A stretch of DNA of 64,000 bases. It comes from Sisyra terminalis. Taxonomy: Eukaryota > Arthropoda > Insecta > Neuroptera > Sisyridae. The notes under the pieces are model-generated. The model did no database searches. It was not told the origin of the DNA and saw only the letters and a program-made list of their open reading frames with translations. The stretch lies in NCBI GenBank assembly GCA_958496175.1, contig OY292280.1:11780001-11844000 (forward strand), in the 5' to 3' direction. Every line of letters begins with the position of its first letter. Position 1 is the first letter of the stretch. The translations under genes were made by a program, and so were the position numbers. Shown piece after piece: positions 10,262-26,200 of the stretch.

Positions 10262-12660
10262 TATAAAGAGGAAAGATTTGATTGTTTGTTTGCTTTGAAT
10301 AGGCTCCGAAACTACTTGACCGATTTGAAAAATTCTTTCACTGTTGGGAAGTTACACTATTTCCGGTGAACATAGGTTATATCAAATTTACAAAAAAGTT
10401 AGGCATCCATAGTAAAACTCCAATAATGTGTGAAAAAAATACCAAAAAACTTTCTTACATCGCGAGGAAAGATTTGATTGTTTGTTTGCTTTGAATAGGC
10501 TCCGAAACTATTAGACCGATTGGAAAAATTCTTTCACTGTTGGGAAGTTACACTATTTCCGGTGAACATGGGCTATATTAAATTTTCAAAAAAGTTAGGG
10601 ATCCATAGTAAAACTCCAATAATGTGAGAAAAAATTACTAAAAAAACTTTCTTACATCGCATGCGCTGGTGATTTAATTAAAAACCGGAACAACCGAATT
10701 TAATGAAACTTTATATTAAGATACAACACAATTACCCACACACGTTAGGCTACTTATCATTGCTTAAAAATAATAAGGGAATGTACCCCCTAGGTAAAAA
10801 CTGAGGGATGAAAAAAAATACTTCAGATAGGCGAGTTAAATATCATTGGAAAGGTATTTAAAAGTAAAAAAATGATCTGTATTCATATTTTCAGTTGAAC
10901 TAATAAAAAGCACAGTAATTTATGAAAGTACAAAAAGTTGCCTTTTGGAAATATAAATGTTTTTATAGATAATAATCTGATAGTAAACTTTTTTTTTTAC
11001 AAAATTGTTGTAAATAGATCCTTTGAGTTGCTCAGTAAAGAAATATTAACGAAAATGTAATAGTAATAATAATAAAGCTTAAAGTAAATACGTTTTTAAA
11101 ACCGTGCTTATATAAAATCGAGTATTTATATACCCCTCTGACTGATAAAATTTTAATATTCGGTGTATTTCTTATAGGAAGTAGGCATATGATAAGATTA
11201 TTTTGTGTATACAATATATAAACTATATTGCAGTTCAATTTATGTAGTATAATTTAACATAATAATATACAAATTTAATATAATAATATACAAATTTAAT
11301 ATAATAATACATAAACTTAATATAATAATAAATAAAAACCATACCACCAACATAAATTTGAACAGAAGTTCAAACAAAAATATTCGTGACGTATTGCCCA
11401 GATACGTATTTCGATTGCCAAGCAAACTTCATCAGTGGTCATCAAGTAGTTTGGATCACTCCGTAACTGCTTTTTGATGATTCACCATGATGTGAATCAT
11501 CAAAGGAAATTTGATGTGAATCATCAAAAAGCAGTTACGGAGTGATCCAAACTACTTGATGACCACTGATGAAGTTTGCTTGGCAATCGAAATACGTATC
11601 TGGGCAATACGTCACGAATATTTTTGTTTGAACTTCTGTTCAAATTTATGTTGATGGTATGATTTTTATATATTATTATATTAAGTTTATGTATTATTAT
11701 ATTAAATTTGTATATTATTATATTAAATTTGTATATTATTATATTACATTTTTGTATATTATTATGTTAAATTATACTACGTAAATTGGACTGCAATATA
11801 TTTTATATATTGTATACATAGTATAACTGTTCAAAGTCAGCGAAAAAATCTTATTTTGAAGATTATTTTGTTTTCAAAATTCCTACCCTAACAGAAAGGG
11901 CGGATTCAGGATTTTTTTCTTGGGAGGAGGGCACCATATATTTTATTTGCAAGTGCGTGAATGGGATCACGAAAAAAATTCGCCATTCCAGCCAGAAATC
12001 ATCATAATGATAAATAATAAATAATCATATCATCACAATGATAAAAGAAATTTAAAATCCTCTTCCAGAGCAAAAGGCATACGCCAAATCGTGTATGGTG
12101 AACTCTGGACTATCCAATATGATTTAATTATATAGTTGAAATTTTGATATTTCAATTATAAGTTTATAGATACATAATGGTTATACATGATTATGGAAGA
12201 ACTGGGTTTCGTGCAATTGTACAAATTTCAATTTCGCGGTTGTGTTGTACAGTGCAATAGTGTAATAGTTTTTAGAAAAAGGTTCATTCGGGAATCGAAA
12301 AAGGGAGATGGGGTTATTTTGATAACTTTCAACTTTTTTTAGTCTTAACTAAGACCGAATTTATTGAACTTGGTGATATTTTTTATTTATGTATAGATGC
12401 TGATTGATTTACAGATTATTTGGTCTACGGTAGGTATACCTACCGTAGGTATACGAAATTGAACATACTCTTTTTAGATATTTATAAATATTTTTTGAAA
12501 ACTAATTGATTATTACATAGACCTATTTTATTCTTTCCAACAATTTATTAAATGTGTCTTTTTCAAGAGTGTGAAGTGTTTTTAAGTATGATTATATTTT
12601 TCGTAAAAGAAATAAGAAAAACAAAATAGGTTACGCAGACGAAGTCGCGGGGATCAGCTA
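10262..12660 (+). mobile_element. Possible non-autonomous Helitron-like element
   Basis: Starts with AAGAGGAAAGATTTGATTG and ends GACGAAGTCGCGGGGATCAG then CTAGT, a Helitron-type 3' end (CTRRT after a small GAC-GAA-GTC hairpin). The first ~195 bp are tandemly repeated (10267-10462, 10462-10660). An FB-R element (11206-11858) is nested in it. The 5' end and the A/T target are not clean, so the class is uncertain. Confidence 0.35.
11206..11858. mobile_element. FB-R full-length copy with 12-bp duplication
   Basis: 653-bp palindromic element: TGTATACAATATAT end, two inverted arms meeting near 11500, and a unique tail ending GTCAGCGAAAAAATCTTATTTTG. Flanked by AAGATTATTTTG (11194-11205 and 11859-11870). 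A 12-bp duplication is too long for the usual cut-and-paste DNA families. Confidence 0.75.
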
Positions 12661-13055
12661 GTCAAATATATAGCACATCAGGTTCCTGTAGGTATATGTA
12701 CATTTACATAAAAAATTGGAGATTAGTAACGTAACTCAGTTGTGACCAAATCGACCAAATGACAAAATTTTGCTAAGAAGTTGAAATTCAAACATTGATA
12801 CTCTTATAATCTCGACCACAGCGAATTAATAATGTAAACTAGACTGGCCCAAAAAAATGGACTATTTTATTTTTTTTTGAAAAGTATATCAAAAATATTT
12901 TTCAAGGTGACAAAAAATATTTCGGAAAGGTTTGAGCCCTTAATATTAAGATTAAGAGATCTATCATCTTTAATTTCGATTTTTTATTTGTGCTTGGATT
13001 TTTGCGTCAATGCTGTCAAACTATCACGGTAAAAAAAAACATCTGTACATATACT

Positions 13056-13280
13056 GGCTCATGTGTACTTTAGCACACCCACAATCTGGCAATGTTTCAT
13101 TTTCGACTTTGTTTTTAATTTAATTCGCGATTAAATCGGTCCATAAAAAAAATTTAGCCACAAAAGAGAGAATTACACCATATTAGAATTAAATCATCAA
13201 AAAAATCACGAATTAAATTAAAAACAAAGTCGAAAATGCAACGTTGCCAGATTTTGGGTGTGCTAAAGTACACTTGAGCC
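13056..13280. mobile_element. MITE-H copy flanking a hairpin, left
   Basis: Complete copy with near-identical 8-bp flanks CATATACT / CATATATT (7 of 8). Confidence 0.75.
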
Positions 13281-13839
13281 CATATATTTATAGAAAATTA
13301 AATTCCCTACAAAAAAGGTCTCTTTAAAAATTTTTGCCAGACTCGCCGTTTACGAATAATCAAGCTTCTGACATTGATATAATTTTTAGATTTATCTTCT
13401 TTATTTTGGAATTTTGTAACTAACGAACAAAGAAATATATACAAATGAACAATATAGATTCTTGAAGGGAATTTAATGCTCTACAAAAAAGGTCTTTTAA
13501 CGTTTTTACATAAAATCACTCTTTCAAAATTGGTTCAACAACGAAAAAAACAATAATTTAATTTTTCCTTCAACTTTAATTGTGAATAACTTTTGAAAAA
13601 GTGATTTTATGTAAAAACGTTAAAAGATCTTTTTTATAGAGCATTAAATTCCCTTCAAGAATCTATATTGTTCATTTCTATATATTTATTTGTTCGTTAG
13701 TTGCAAAATTCCAAAATAAAGAAGATAAATCTAAAAATTATATCAATGTCAGAAGCTTGATTATTCGTAAACGGCGAGTCTAGCAAAAATTTTTAAAGAG
13801 ACCTTTTTTGTAGGGAATTTAATTTTCTATAAATATATG
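13281..13839. repeat. 559-bp hairpin between two inverted MITE-H copies
   Basis: Left arm (ATTTATAGAAAATTAAATTC...) is the reverse complement of the right arm (...TTAATTTTCTATAAATAT), with the centre near 13560. With the flanking MITE-H copies in opposite orientation, 13056-14064 is one ~1-kb palindrome. Confidence 0.75.
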
Positions 13840-14064
13840 GGCTCAAGTGTACTTTAGCACACCCACAATCTGGCAACGTTGCATTTTCGACTTTGTTTTT
13901 AATTTAATTCGCGATATTTTTGATGATTTAATTCTAATATGGTATAATTCTCTCTTTTGTGGTTAAATTTTCATTATGGACCGATTTAATCTCGAATTAA
14001 ATTAAAAAAATAGTCGAAAATGCAACGTTGTCAGATTGTGGGTGTGCTAAAGTACACTTGAGCC
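13840..14064. mobile_element. MITE-H copy flanking a hairpin, right
   Basis: Opposite orientation to the copy at 13056. Its outer 8-bp flanks do not match, consistent with arising as part of the inverted duplication rather than by its own insertion. Confidence 0.75.
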
Positions 14065-15570
14065 AATTTTTTGCCATTCTTCGTAGGTACCATTTGGAGA
14101 AATGACAATGATCGAATTTGGACTTCCAAAAACGCATTTGGCATTAAAGAACATGCAGTTTAGGATACACAATAAAAATCGGCATAACTACGTATCTAAC
14201 TTGTGAAAATTAAACTGTTGATATTACCCTTGAATTTCGGCGATTAATTGCTAGCAATACAGTTACTTTTATTGAGGCCCTAATTATGTTAAGTTTTAAA
14301 TATCAGTTAATTGCTTTGAAGTCAAAATTAATGAGGAAAAAGCTATGGAATATATGTTAACATTCCAAAGAGGTGAGAGTAGTGTTTAGTAATTTAACTT
14401 CAAATGAATTTGGTGATTTTCATATTAAATTGCTTAGTAGTTAATGTGAACAAACTTGTAATCGGTAAGTAGTGTCTGCACAAATTCCAGAATGATATTC
14501 CGCTTATTTTTCTTTTAGAAAATTTCCCAAACAGGTGGGTTGGGCCTTCAGTATACAAGTAGAGTACTTTTAATTGTTGTGTACTTTTCTGTTTGTCAAC
14601 TATCTAAGACTTGATGATTCTGGAATATAACTAAGATTTACATTGGTTATAGTAGCACAAGAATGGTGTGGGATTAATCGCAGTTTTATCTGTATAGTGC
14701 TATGGTATACTATCGTATGGATACCTAAGTGCTTTTAGCAGCAACTGTGGTAATTTATGGGTAAATTGCATCATTTTTTTAAGTGTTTGATGCATACTTT
14801 CATTTCATGGAAAACTAGGTACCTATTCCGCGATTAGAAGGCCTACTATACTTTCTTCGATAGCATTTGGATATTTTTCAATTGGTCTTTTGCATTGCAA
14901 TCTTATTGCGATTGTCAGGTGTTTTATTTCTTATAGGTTTAAAAAAAGTTGCCGTAACTCGGATCAATTTCCCAATAGTTAGATCAACCGAGATGTACAG
15001 TTGTTGGAGGTTTTGATTTCAAGGATTTGCTGTTTTTCCTCCACTCTAAAATACGCGAGCGATTGAAATAGAGAACCTTGAAACGTAGTTCCCATACTTA
15101 TCTTTGAAATATTCCACGAATAAGTAAATATGATGCCGAAATTGATGGAAGGAAAAACTTGCATTCCTTAAGTGCATTAGAAGTAGTGCGATTTATTCGA
15201 TATGTAAATGAAACAAACCTGTTTTCATGAATCACAATATCGAGGAATTATGTAATTGTTGAGTTTAGTTACTTTATTTGCCTATCATTGTTTGGAACTG
15301 ATATGCAAATGGTTTGATAGCGGTTTTATCTACGAAGGTTTCTATTGGTTTAGGACGGCTAAGAAAAAAAAAACAAATGAATGTCGAATCTAGGGACTTT
15401 TCGTTTTTCCGTATCTACCGGTGTCGTATAAGTTGGTACGCCTGATGTACAACAGTTCATTCGTATTGGGAGATATCAAGTTGTTCACTAATTATCCAAC
15501 TCAAATCCGATCGGTTTTGAAATAAAAACTTACTTAATAAACATTTAATTAATTAAAAACTATTTACAAA
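14065..15570. other. Ak2 upstream region, no repeat seen
   Basis: About 1.5 kb with no hairpin element, tandem repeat or open frame I can support; likely holds the Ak2 promoter and leader, but I see no clear TATA or initiator. Confidence 0.4.
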
Positions 15571-18586
<3,016 letters not shown>

Positions 18587-18588
<2 letters not shown>

Positions 18589-18592
18589 TAAA
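18587..18592 (+). terminator. Ak2 polyadenylation signal overlapping the stop codon
   Basis: The stop TAA is followed directly by TAAA, so AATAAA starts inside the stop codon. Whether this signal or a later one is used cannot be seen from sequence. Confidence 0.35.
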
Positions 18593-18789
18593 TTTGTCAA
18601 TAATATCAAAAAACATTTTTCTATCCTTACAGTAACGTCCCAAGACTACAAAATTTTGACCGACAGTACATGATCCAAACTATCCATGAATCGAACGCTA
18701 GTCACTAAAATTAAGTATTAATCCATTTTATTTTTAGAATATCATTTAAACTTTCCTCAATTTTTTTTTTTTGAATTAAATCATGACTT

Positions 18790-18954
18790 ATGTCTCTTTT
18801 AAATGTCGGGTGACATCTGGCAACGTTGCATTTTCTACTTTGTTTTTATTCTTTTGGCGGTATAATTTTCTTATTTGTTCGCGAATTAAATTTAAAAACA
18901 ATAGAAAATGCAATGTTGCCAGATTTGAGTGATCTAAAAGGGACTTGAGGCAAA
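18790..18954. mobile_element. Diverged MITE-H relative
   Basis: CATCTGGCAACGTTGCATTT at one end and ATGCAATGTTGCCAGAT at the other keep the MITE-H plan, but the centre is short and the ends read GTCTCTTTTA / TAAAAGGGAC. Confidence 0.5.
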
Positions 18955-19140
18955 TGATTTTTTACAAGTTGCACAACTAGTGTTGAATTTTTAGATATGT
19001 TAATCTTTTAGACGATAGAGTTAATGGGCTACTCCTTAAAAAATAAAATCATTGAAATTTGGTTGATCAACGATTGATTCCTTACAGTGTGATAGGAAAG
19101 CATTGATTCTTTTGTTTTTCGATCGCATTAACGCATGCGT

Positions 19141-19166
19141 TGCGCAACACCAATTGGTGTTGCGCA
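19141..19166. repeat. 26-bp perfect palindrome
   Basis: TGCGCAACACCAA followed by its exact reverse complement TTGGTGTTGCGCA, in the interval between the converging Ak2 and WDR35 genes. No spacer. Confidence 0.8.
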
Positions 19167-19534
19167 TTACATATACTTTTTAATCAAAGATTAAGCTCTC
19201 TTAAACTTTGATTATTCGACGCATGACAATTACTGATTAACGACCAAATCTTTTGATGCTTTTTTTTTTTTTTTGAAATAAAATCCTTAATTTTAGTGCA
19301 GTCAAAATTCTGTATTTTGAAACGTTGCTTTCATTCTACAATTTGGTTTTTCTCATGGTGCTAGATTTGGTTTTAGGAAAATTAACTTTTAAAAAATTAT
19401 AAGAAAAAAAATTACTGCCGTTATCTATTAGTCAATCACGAATAGTTTAAATTCAACAAGGCACTGCTAAGATTGTTACTACTATAAATACTATTGAATG
19501 GCCTGTATTTTAAAAAAAATATGTTTCGTCATAA

Positions 19535-19731
19535 GGGGCCATCCATAAATTATGGCACACGTACGTTTTGTAACGTTACATGTGAAAATTTAAAACATTT
19601 GTCGGTTTTATTTTAATTGTTTCTAATTACAAAATTGTAAAATATATGACGTCACACCATGGAGAGGGGGGTTTAAACAAATGACTATCTGTGACAAAAA
19701 CAATTGGGTGACGTAATTTATGGATGGCCCC
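19535..19731. mobile_element. MITE with GGGGCCATCCATAAATTA ends and TAA duplication
   Basis: Inverted ends GGGGCCATCCATAAATTA / TAATTTATGGATGGCCCC, flanked by TAA on both sides. A 3-bp TAA duplication suits PIF/Harbinger-type elements; the end sequence recalls one common in insect genomes (from memory). The rest of 18593-20220 shows no gene. Confidence 0.55.
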
Positions 19732-20220
19732 TAATAGGTATGTAATTAGATTTTCTGTGATAAAACGATCATTTCTAATTGAATAGCAATTGTTTTCGAT
19801 ATTTTCGAGTAGATGGACTTTTATACTATCATTTAGCTTGATAGGTGCAAGTTTATCTTAATGAATTTGATAGTTACTAATATGTTGTAATATAAGTAAA
19901 CTGGTACCATTATCAAGATAAATGATTCAATATTTAATTAAATTTTATCAATTTGGCTTTGTTCTGTTAACTGCTTTTGATTTTATAAATGAATCGATAA
20001 TTTTTTTAATTATTAACAGAACCAAAGTAAAAATCTCAGGTCAAGAATTCTTGTTACATTAAATACTCTTGAATAATTTTAAAAAAAGCTGCCAAAATAC
20101 TGTCAGACTCCTAAATTGAATTTTCCTGTACTTAAGAGTTAATGTGCAAATAATTGTATAATGTGATTGTTACTCTTGTAAATAATTAAAGCAATAGATA
20201 TGATAAATAAATTAAATTTG

Positions 20221-20235
20221 TTTATTACATTTATT
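20221..20235 (-). terminator. WDR35 polyadenylation signals
   Basis: Two minus-strand AATAAA motifs (plus-strand TTTATT at 20221-20226 and 20230-20235) lie 30-45 bases past the WDR35 stop codon. Supported by motif and position only. Confidence 0.5.
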
Positions 20236-20266
20236 CGAAATAAATATTGTTGAAAGTTTATATTTG

Positions 20267-23200
20267 TTAAGTTTTTTGTTGGACGGAGACTTTTTGGTGG
20301 GAACACAGTGCACAATTGGAGCGAACCATCATTTCCCGGACGTCCATATTCTCCAGACAATTGGAACAGGTCCAGATTAGTTTCGGGTCCATAATCGGCT
20401 GACCTGTAATTAAACAAGTCGGGAAAATAATGTCGCAACTGGGACACACGTGACACCAGTCAGGAATCATAGTTTCGCAATGCACACATTCTTTACGAAC
20501 AATCCCCTTATCTTTAGGTGCTTGTTTTTTAAAAATACTATCAGCCAATTTGCTAAACTTATCCTTATCTTGCTGGGAAATCTACAAAAATTACAAGAAA
20601 ACATTTTTCGTTGATTTTTTTCCACTTCGAATCCATACCTGCGATGAAGTTATAAGTTTCACGAAAGCTTTCGAACACATGGAATAAGCTTCACAAGCTC
20701 TACTGGTTAGTGCCAGTAAAGTATAAACATGTCTTTCACTTAATATGTTATCATATTCCCGTAATTTTGTTGCAATCACAAACGCCTGCCGATTATTCCC
20801 GGAAAGAAGACTTTGCTGGGCTAAACCATATAAATGAAATGCTACAGCAAATCTCCATCTAGTAGCCACTAATCCTTCGTATTTGTAATTCGAAAAAGCA
20901 TTATCCTGCTTCCGGTATTTATCAACTAACATAGCTCCAACGACAAACCATTTTTTGATTTTCGTGATATTTGTAGGTTCCTTACTGTAGATCTCTTTTC
21001 CGTACTACAAAATGTTCCTTAATTAATAACTTAAAGGTAGAGCTGCCAAAAAAGGATCTAACTAAAGTATCTAAGATACTATATTTTAGTTCTATAATTT
21101 TATGGTAAAAAGTAACTATCTTGGAACTTAAAGTATCTTAGATACCCAAAGATAACTGAGATACCAAAATATCTAAGATACTAGTTACTTTCTATCAAAA
21201 AATCACGGAACTAAAATATAGTTTTTTTCTGGCGGCTCTGATAGTAATATTAGTCCAAGAGCCAGTAACACAAGTTTCATGAAGTGTGTGATGCACCTTG
21301 AAATTTTGTAAGGATAGTATCTATGGGATGAGAAGTAGGAATACCTGTGTTTGCCTAATCCAACCCGGGACACCAGGTACTGCGCGTGGGTGAAAGGTAT
21401 AATAAAATATAAGCTAAAAAAAGTGTTGGATTCACAGGCCAACAAACGTTAATCGAAAGTTTAGGTAATTTCAAATCAGAATCCAAGATGGCAGACACTT
21501 TTGAAGGGGTTTACATATAATTAATGCCCTCCAAAGTTGATTTTTTTTTAATACAAAATGAAGTGTTTGATTCACTCTGAAATTTGAACAGATTATTCAT
21601 TAAATATTTAAGATTTTAATTACAAAAAGCCAGAAAGTTTTGTTGGGGTTTAACTATCGGCAGACGTAATTTTTTTTATTTTAAATAGAAAGAGATAGGC
21701 TGCGTATGGTTGGCGGAGTGAGCGAGAGGGCCAATCACCGCTGTAGCTGACTTTGTATTGCTTTTTCAAACTTGTAAAATTCGAATAGCATAACCGGTGA
21801 TAATCTATAATATAATGTAATGTCGAATCACATTAGAAATCCGTCAAAAATATAATTTAAAGTACTGTGATATGATTTTACCATTAGAGGTGTCTTCTAA
21901 TGAAGGTTATCACCGGTTATGCTATTCGAATTTTACAAGTTTGAAAAAGCAATACAAATTCAGCTACAGCGGTGATTGGTGATCTCGCTCACTCCGCCAA
22001 CCATACGCAGCCTATCGCTTTCTATTTTAAATAAAAAAATTTACGTCTGCCGATAGTTAAACCCCAACAAAACTGTCTGGCTTTTTGTAATTAAAATCTT
22101 AAATATTTAATGAATAAGCTGTTCAAATTTCAGAGTGAATCAAACACTTCATTTTGTATTAAAACAAATCAACTTTGGAGGGCATTAATTATATGTAAAC
22201 CCCTTCAAAAGTGTCTGCCATCTTGGATTCTGATTTAAAATTACCTAAACTTTCGATTAACGTTTGTTGGCCTGTGAATCAAACACTTTTTTTGGCTTAT
22301 ATTTTATTACACCTTTCACCCACGCGCAGTACCTGGTATCCCGGGTTGGGTTATGCAAACACAGGTATTCCTACTTCTCATCCCATAGATACTATCCTTA
22401 CAAAATTTCAAGGTGCATCACACACTTCATGAAACTTGTGTTACTGGCTCTCCGACTATATTGGGTTAAAGGAAAATAATTTGGGAAATATGTAAAGTAC
22501 TGACTTCAAAAGCTAAAGCTGCAGCTTCTAGGTAGCGATTGGCCTTTTCGTAAACTTGAATTCCCTGCGGTAATCTTTTATCTTTGACCAAAGCATTGAC
22601 ATATTCAGCCAAAACTGTTCCAATTTCCGGAATCGAGTGCTCCTTCGCCAAATTAACAGCGACTTCCCATTCATTCTGCTTGGTGCATAAAGTAACGGCC
22701 TTTTGCACCAAACCAAACTAAAACCAAACCATCAGAAAAAAACACCCAGTAATAGCAATAATTTACTTTTGCATAAGCATTCGCGGCTGCTACACAAAGT
22801 CCCACCGAAGCCAACATATCTCCAATTTTAATCAAAAGACGATCTTTCCTATTAAGAGTTGCTATCATTTGTTCAAGAGCCGTGAAATTTTCCATATTGT
22901 AATAGTACATAGCTAACATTTCGTTGTTCTGCGATTTAATGAAGTATTCCTTAACGTTGTTCCAACTGTAGCGTTCTGTGTAATATTGACCAATTCCGTT
23001 GTAAATTTCCCGATACTTAATCGAATCACCTTTTAGTGAAATGTTCATCAATTGGCGAACTTTGAACCAATCGCCCAGCTTCTTGTATAAATCCAAAACT
23101 AGATCTCTAAAATTACAGAAATACAAATCATCATAAAGCCCTGTTTAAGGGTGGATCACCCGTCAGAAAAAAAAAAAAAACGATTTTTTTTTTCATAAAT

Positions 23201-26200
23201 GTCTTCTTATAACATTCAAGAATAACGTATTAAAAGGAATGGAATAGCTGACTAATGTATTTTCACTGATAAAAATTGAATAAATTGATAATAACATAAA
23301 AAAATATCTTAAAAAAACTTTAAATGCGTTTTTCTCGAAATAGCATTTTTAAAACTGGGAGACAAGATTCCTCAGAAACTATCAGACGGATTGACTTGAA
23401 ACTGGAGATTATTATAGTTCAACACGTCTTCTTGGAACTGAACCTCTGAAATTGGCCAAACCTCCCCCCCTCAAAGTGGGCGAGGGGGAAAGGTCCAAAA
23501 AAAGGTCGTTTTTTTTAACTTTTTTTTCAAAGTCGCGCCATTTTGTAAATTTTCAACTTTTTTCGGATTTTCGAGGTTCAGTACCAAGAAGACGCATTAC
23601 CAAAACCTACATTTTTTGGAAAATCATAATCCGACTTCCGGTTTCCGAGAAAACTTGTCTCCCGTTTGCCTCCTAAGTTTGGAGGACCCTTTTTCAAAGC
23701 GCTATAAAAGGGGGAGGGGAGGACATATCGGGGCAAATAAAAAAAAAATAGTTCAAAACTTCAACTTTTACATGCCGAAGACCGTTTTTTAATATCTCTA
23801 AAAAAAAAATGGCTGCAGTTTTAAAAAAGTCATTTTTTTTTACGTTCTGACGATGATCCACCCTTAAGATCAAAATATAGTAGTCTAGGATCCCACTGCA
23901 GAAAAGTGCAGTGTTCGAGTTTATGCTAAAAACCTAAATTTTTACGCATATTTATCATCGGGAGAATAAATATCTACTAGATTGCCTATCAAAATGTGGC
24001 CGCTAGTATTTTTAATTGATTTTTCGCAAAAATGTAATTGATTTGTTTTTAAAATAAAATATCGTCCACTTCACGGCAGTATATATAAAGACTTTGAAAA
24101 TTCAGGGTTGCCATTGCGCACTTGACCGCATCTCTGCGCGGCCAGGTGTAAACAGGTATGATTTTGGGCCCTTTTTACGTTCATAACGTGCATTTATGAT
24201 TTATATATCAAATTGAAGCTAATTTTTTTCTCATTATTATGATATACGGTTGCCTAATTAAATATGGTCGCAAATAAGGGTTGCTGGCTGCTAAAGATGG
24301 TAAATATTAAAAAAAACAGTGAAAGAGAGCTAGCCATATTTAACCAATCAAACGAGGACAGCGATTGGCAGTTGTACGACGTTTTAAGGCATTGCGCATG
24401 CGTCGGATGCTAGTGTTCTCAACCACTCAAGTACTTCCGGAGTATTTTTTCAACAAAGTTTTATCAATATCGATTCTGCTACTTTTCCAAATGTTTGTGC
24501 CAAAGTAGACCCAATTTGATATAAATAATAGAAACCATCAATGATTTCTATGTCGACTTGTCCGAGATTAGCTGGTGGAATTTTGGCTGTCAATTGTTTA
24601 CTTAGAGTTGACTTGTCCGTCTTCATCATGTCGCCTGAGCAGTGGAATAGTGCAGAAGGTAGAGGTGCTAGAGGGAATGACAGACAGTACCCAATGTCAA
24701 CTTTTTGATTAATAGCAATTACCAACAGATGTCCAAAAATATTTCATTCCATTTAAATTATTGATTTTTTGTCTCCGGTGGTACTCTAAAAACTTTTTTT
24801 AATACAATCTGAAGCGAAGTTATTTATTTTATTCTAGCCAGCAACCCTTATTTGCGGCCGGTTTTAATTAGGCAACCATATATCATAATAATGAGACAAA
24901 AATTAGCTTTAATTTGATATATAAATAATAAATGCACGTTATGAACGTAAAAAGGACCCAAAATCATACCTGTTTACACCTGGCTGCGAAGAGGTGCGGT
25001 CAAGTGCACAATGGCAACCCTGAATTTTCAAAGTCTTTATATATATTGCCGTGAAGTGGACGATATTTTATTTTAAAAACAAATCAATTAATTTTTTGCG
25101 AAAAACCAATTAAAAATAATTTAATTAAAAATACTAGCGGCCACATTTTGATAGGCAACTTAGTAGATATTTATTCTCCTGATGATAAATATGCGTAAAA
25201 ATTAGGTTTTTAGCAAAAATTCGATCACTACACTTTTCTGCAGTGGGATCCTAGACTATAACTTCAGCTATAGAAATGCATGTATTTAAAAATGGGGCGC
25301 TAACTTTAGGTTGCTATATCTTTTGATTTGTTATCTACCTTCGATCACATTCAATGTAAATTCTTTCAGCTTCATCAAAATCTCGCGTATAAACAGCAAT
25401 TTCTGCTTTTAACAAATTTTGATTTCGGTTTTTATTCAGTTGATTGATGAACTGAATTCCGGATAGATCCTGACAATAAACGTAAGCAATTTCAGCTGTA
25501 GCTAAGTCTAATTGTTTTAATGCAGCTTCTGCCAACAATCGCCACAATCGTGGATGCGGATTATCCATAATAAACTGTCGTGCTTCTTTAATTCCAACTT
25601 TATTCAACAAATCTCTGGTATCCCGCAATGATTTCACTTCTAAAGTAACAATTAATTCCTTGTACAAATTATCAGGGTTTGCAATGATTTCATCTAGTAA
25701 CGAGGTTTTGATTTCCAAGTCTTGAAACGAACAAAGATAGCCAGAACAAGTGATTGGTTCTTCTGGATTTATTCCTCGGAAAACATAAAGACGTGCTTTT
25801 TCCATAATGGCTAACATATGCGGATTATCCCCAGCCCAGCAAACATCCCAAACGTCTTTTCTTTCAAGACGTCTCCATTCCCCGTTGGTATTAACTCGAT
25901 TTTTTTCTTCGTCACCATCTCCTATTAAGTCTCCTCGAAAGAAACCAGGATCACTTCGAAGATTGAATACCAGTAAGTGTCCATCACAAATCCAAGCAGC
26001 TTTGCTATAAAATTTGTACTATACTATACTATAACTATAAAATGATTACGGTGATTTTTTACCTATTATTACAGTTGATTCGTATCATTTGGGATATCCC
26101 TTTATTGCTGAAGTTATATTTGTTAACCAGAGATATATGAGGTAGTTGGTACTGATTTATTTGACCATTGACACGACCAATTAGTAAAATATTTTCTGAA

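Noticed and set aside
20139..20266. Overlapping minus-strand frame across WDR35 exon 16
   Set aside because: Different frame from the exon that carries the conserved CxxC motifs; a shadow.
21203..22479. Mirror open frames on both strands
   Set aside because: They are the two arms of the 1.2-kb hairpin and have no coding signature.
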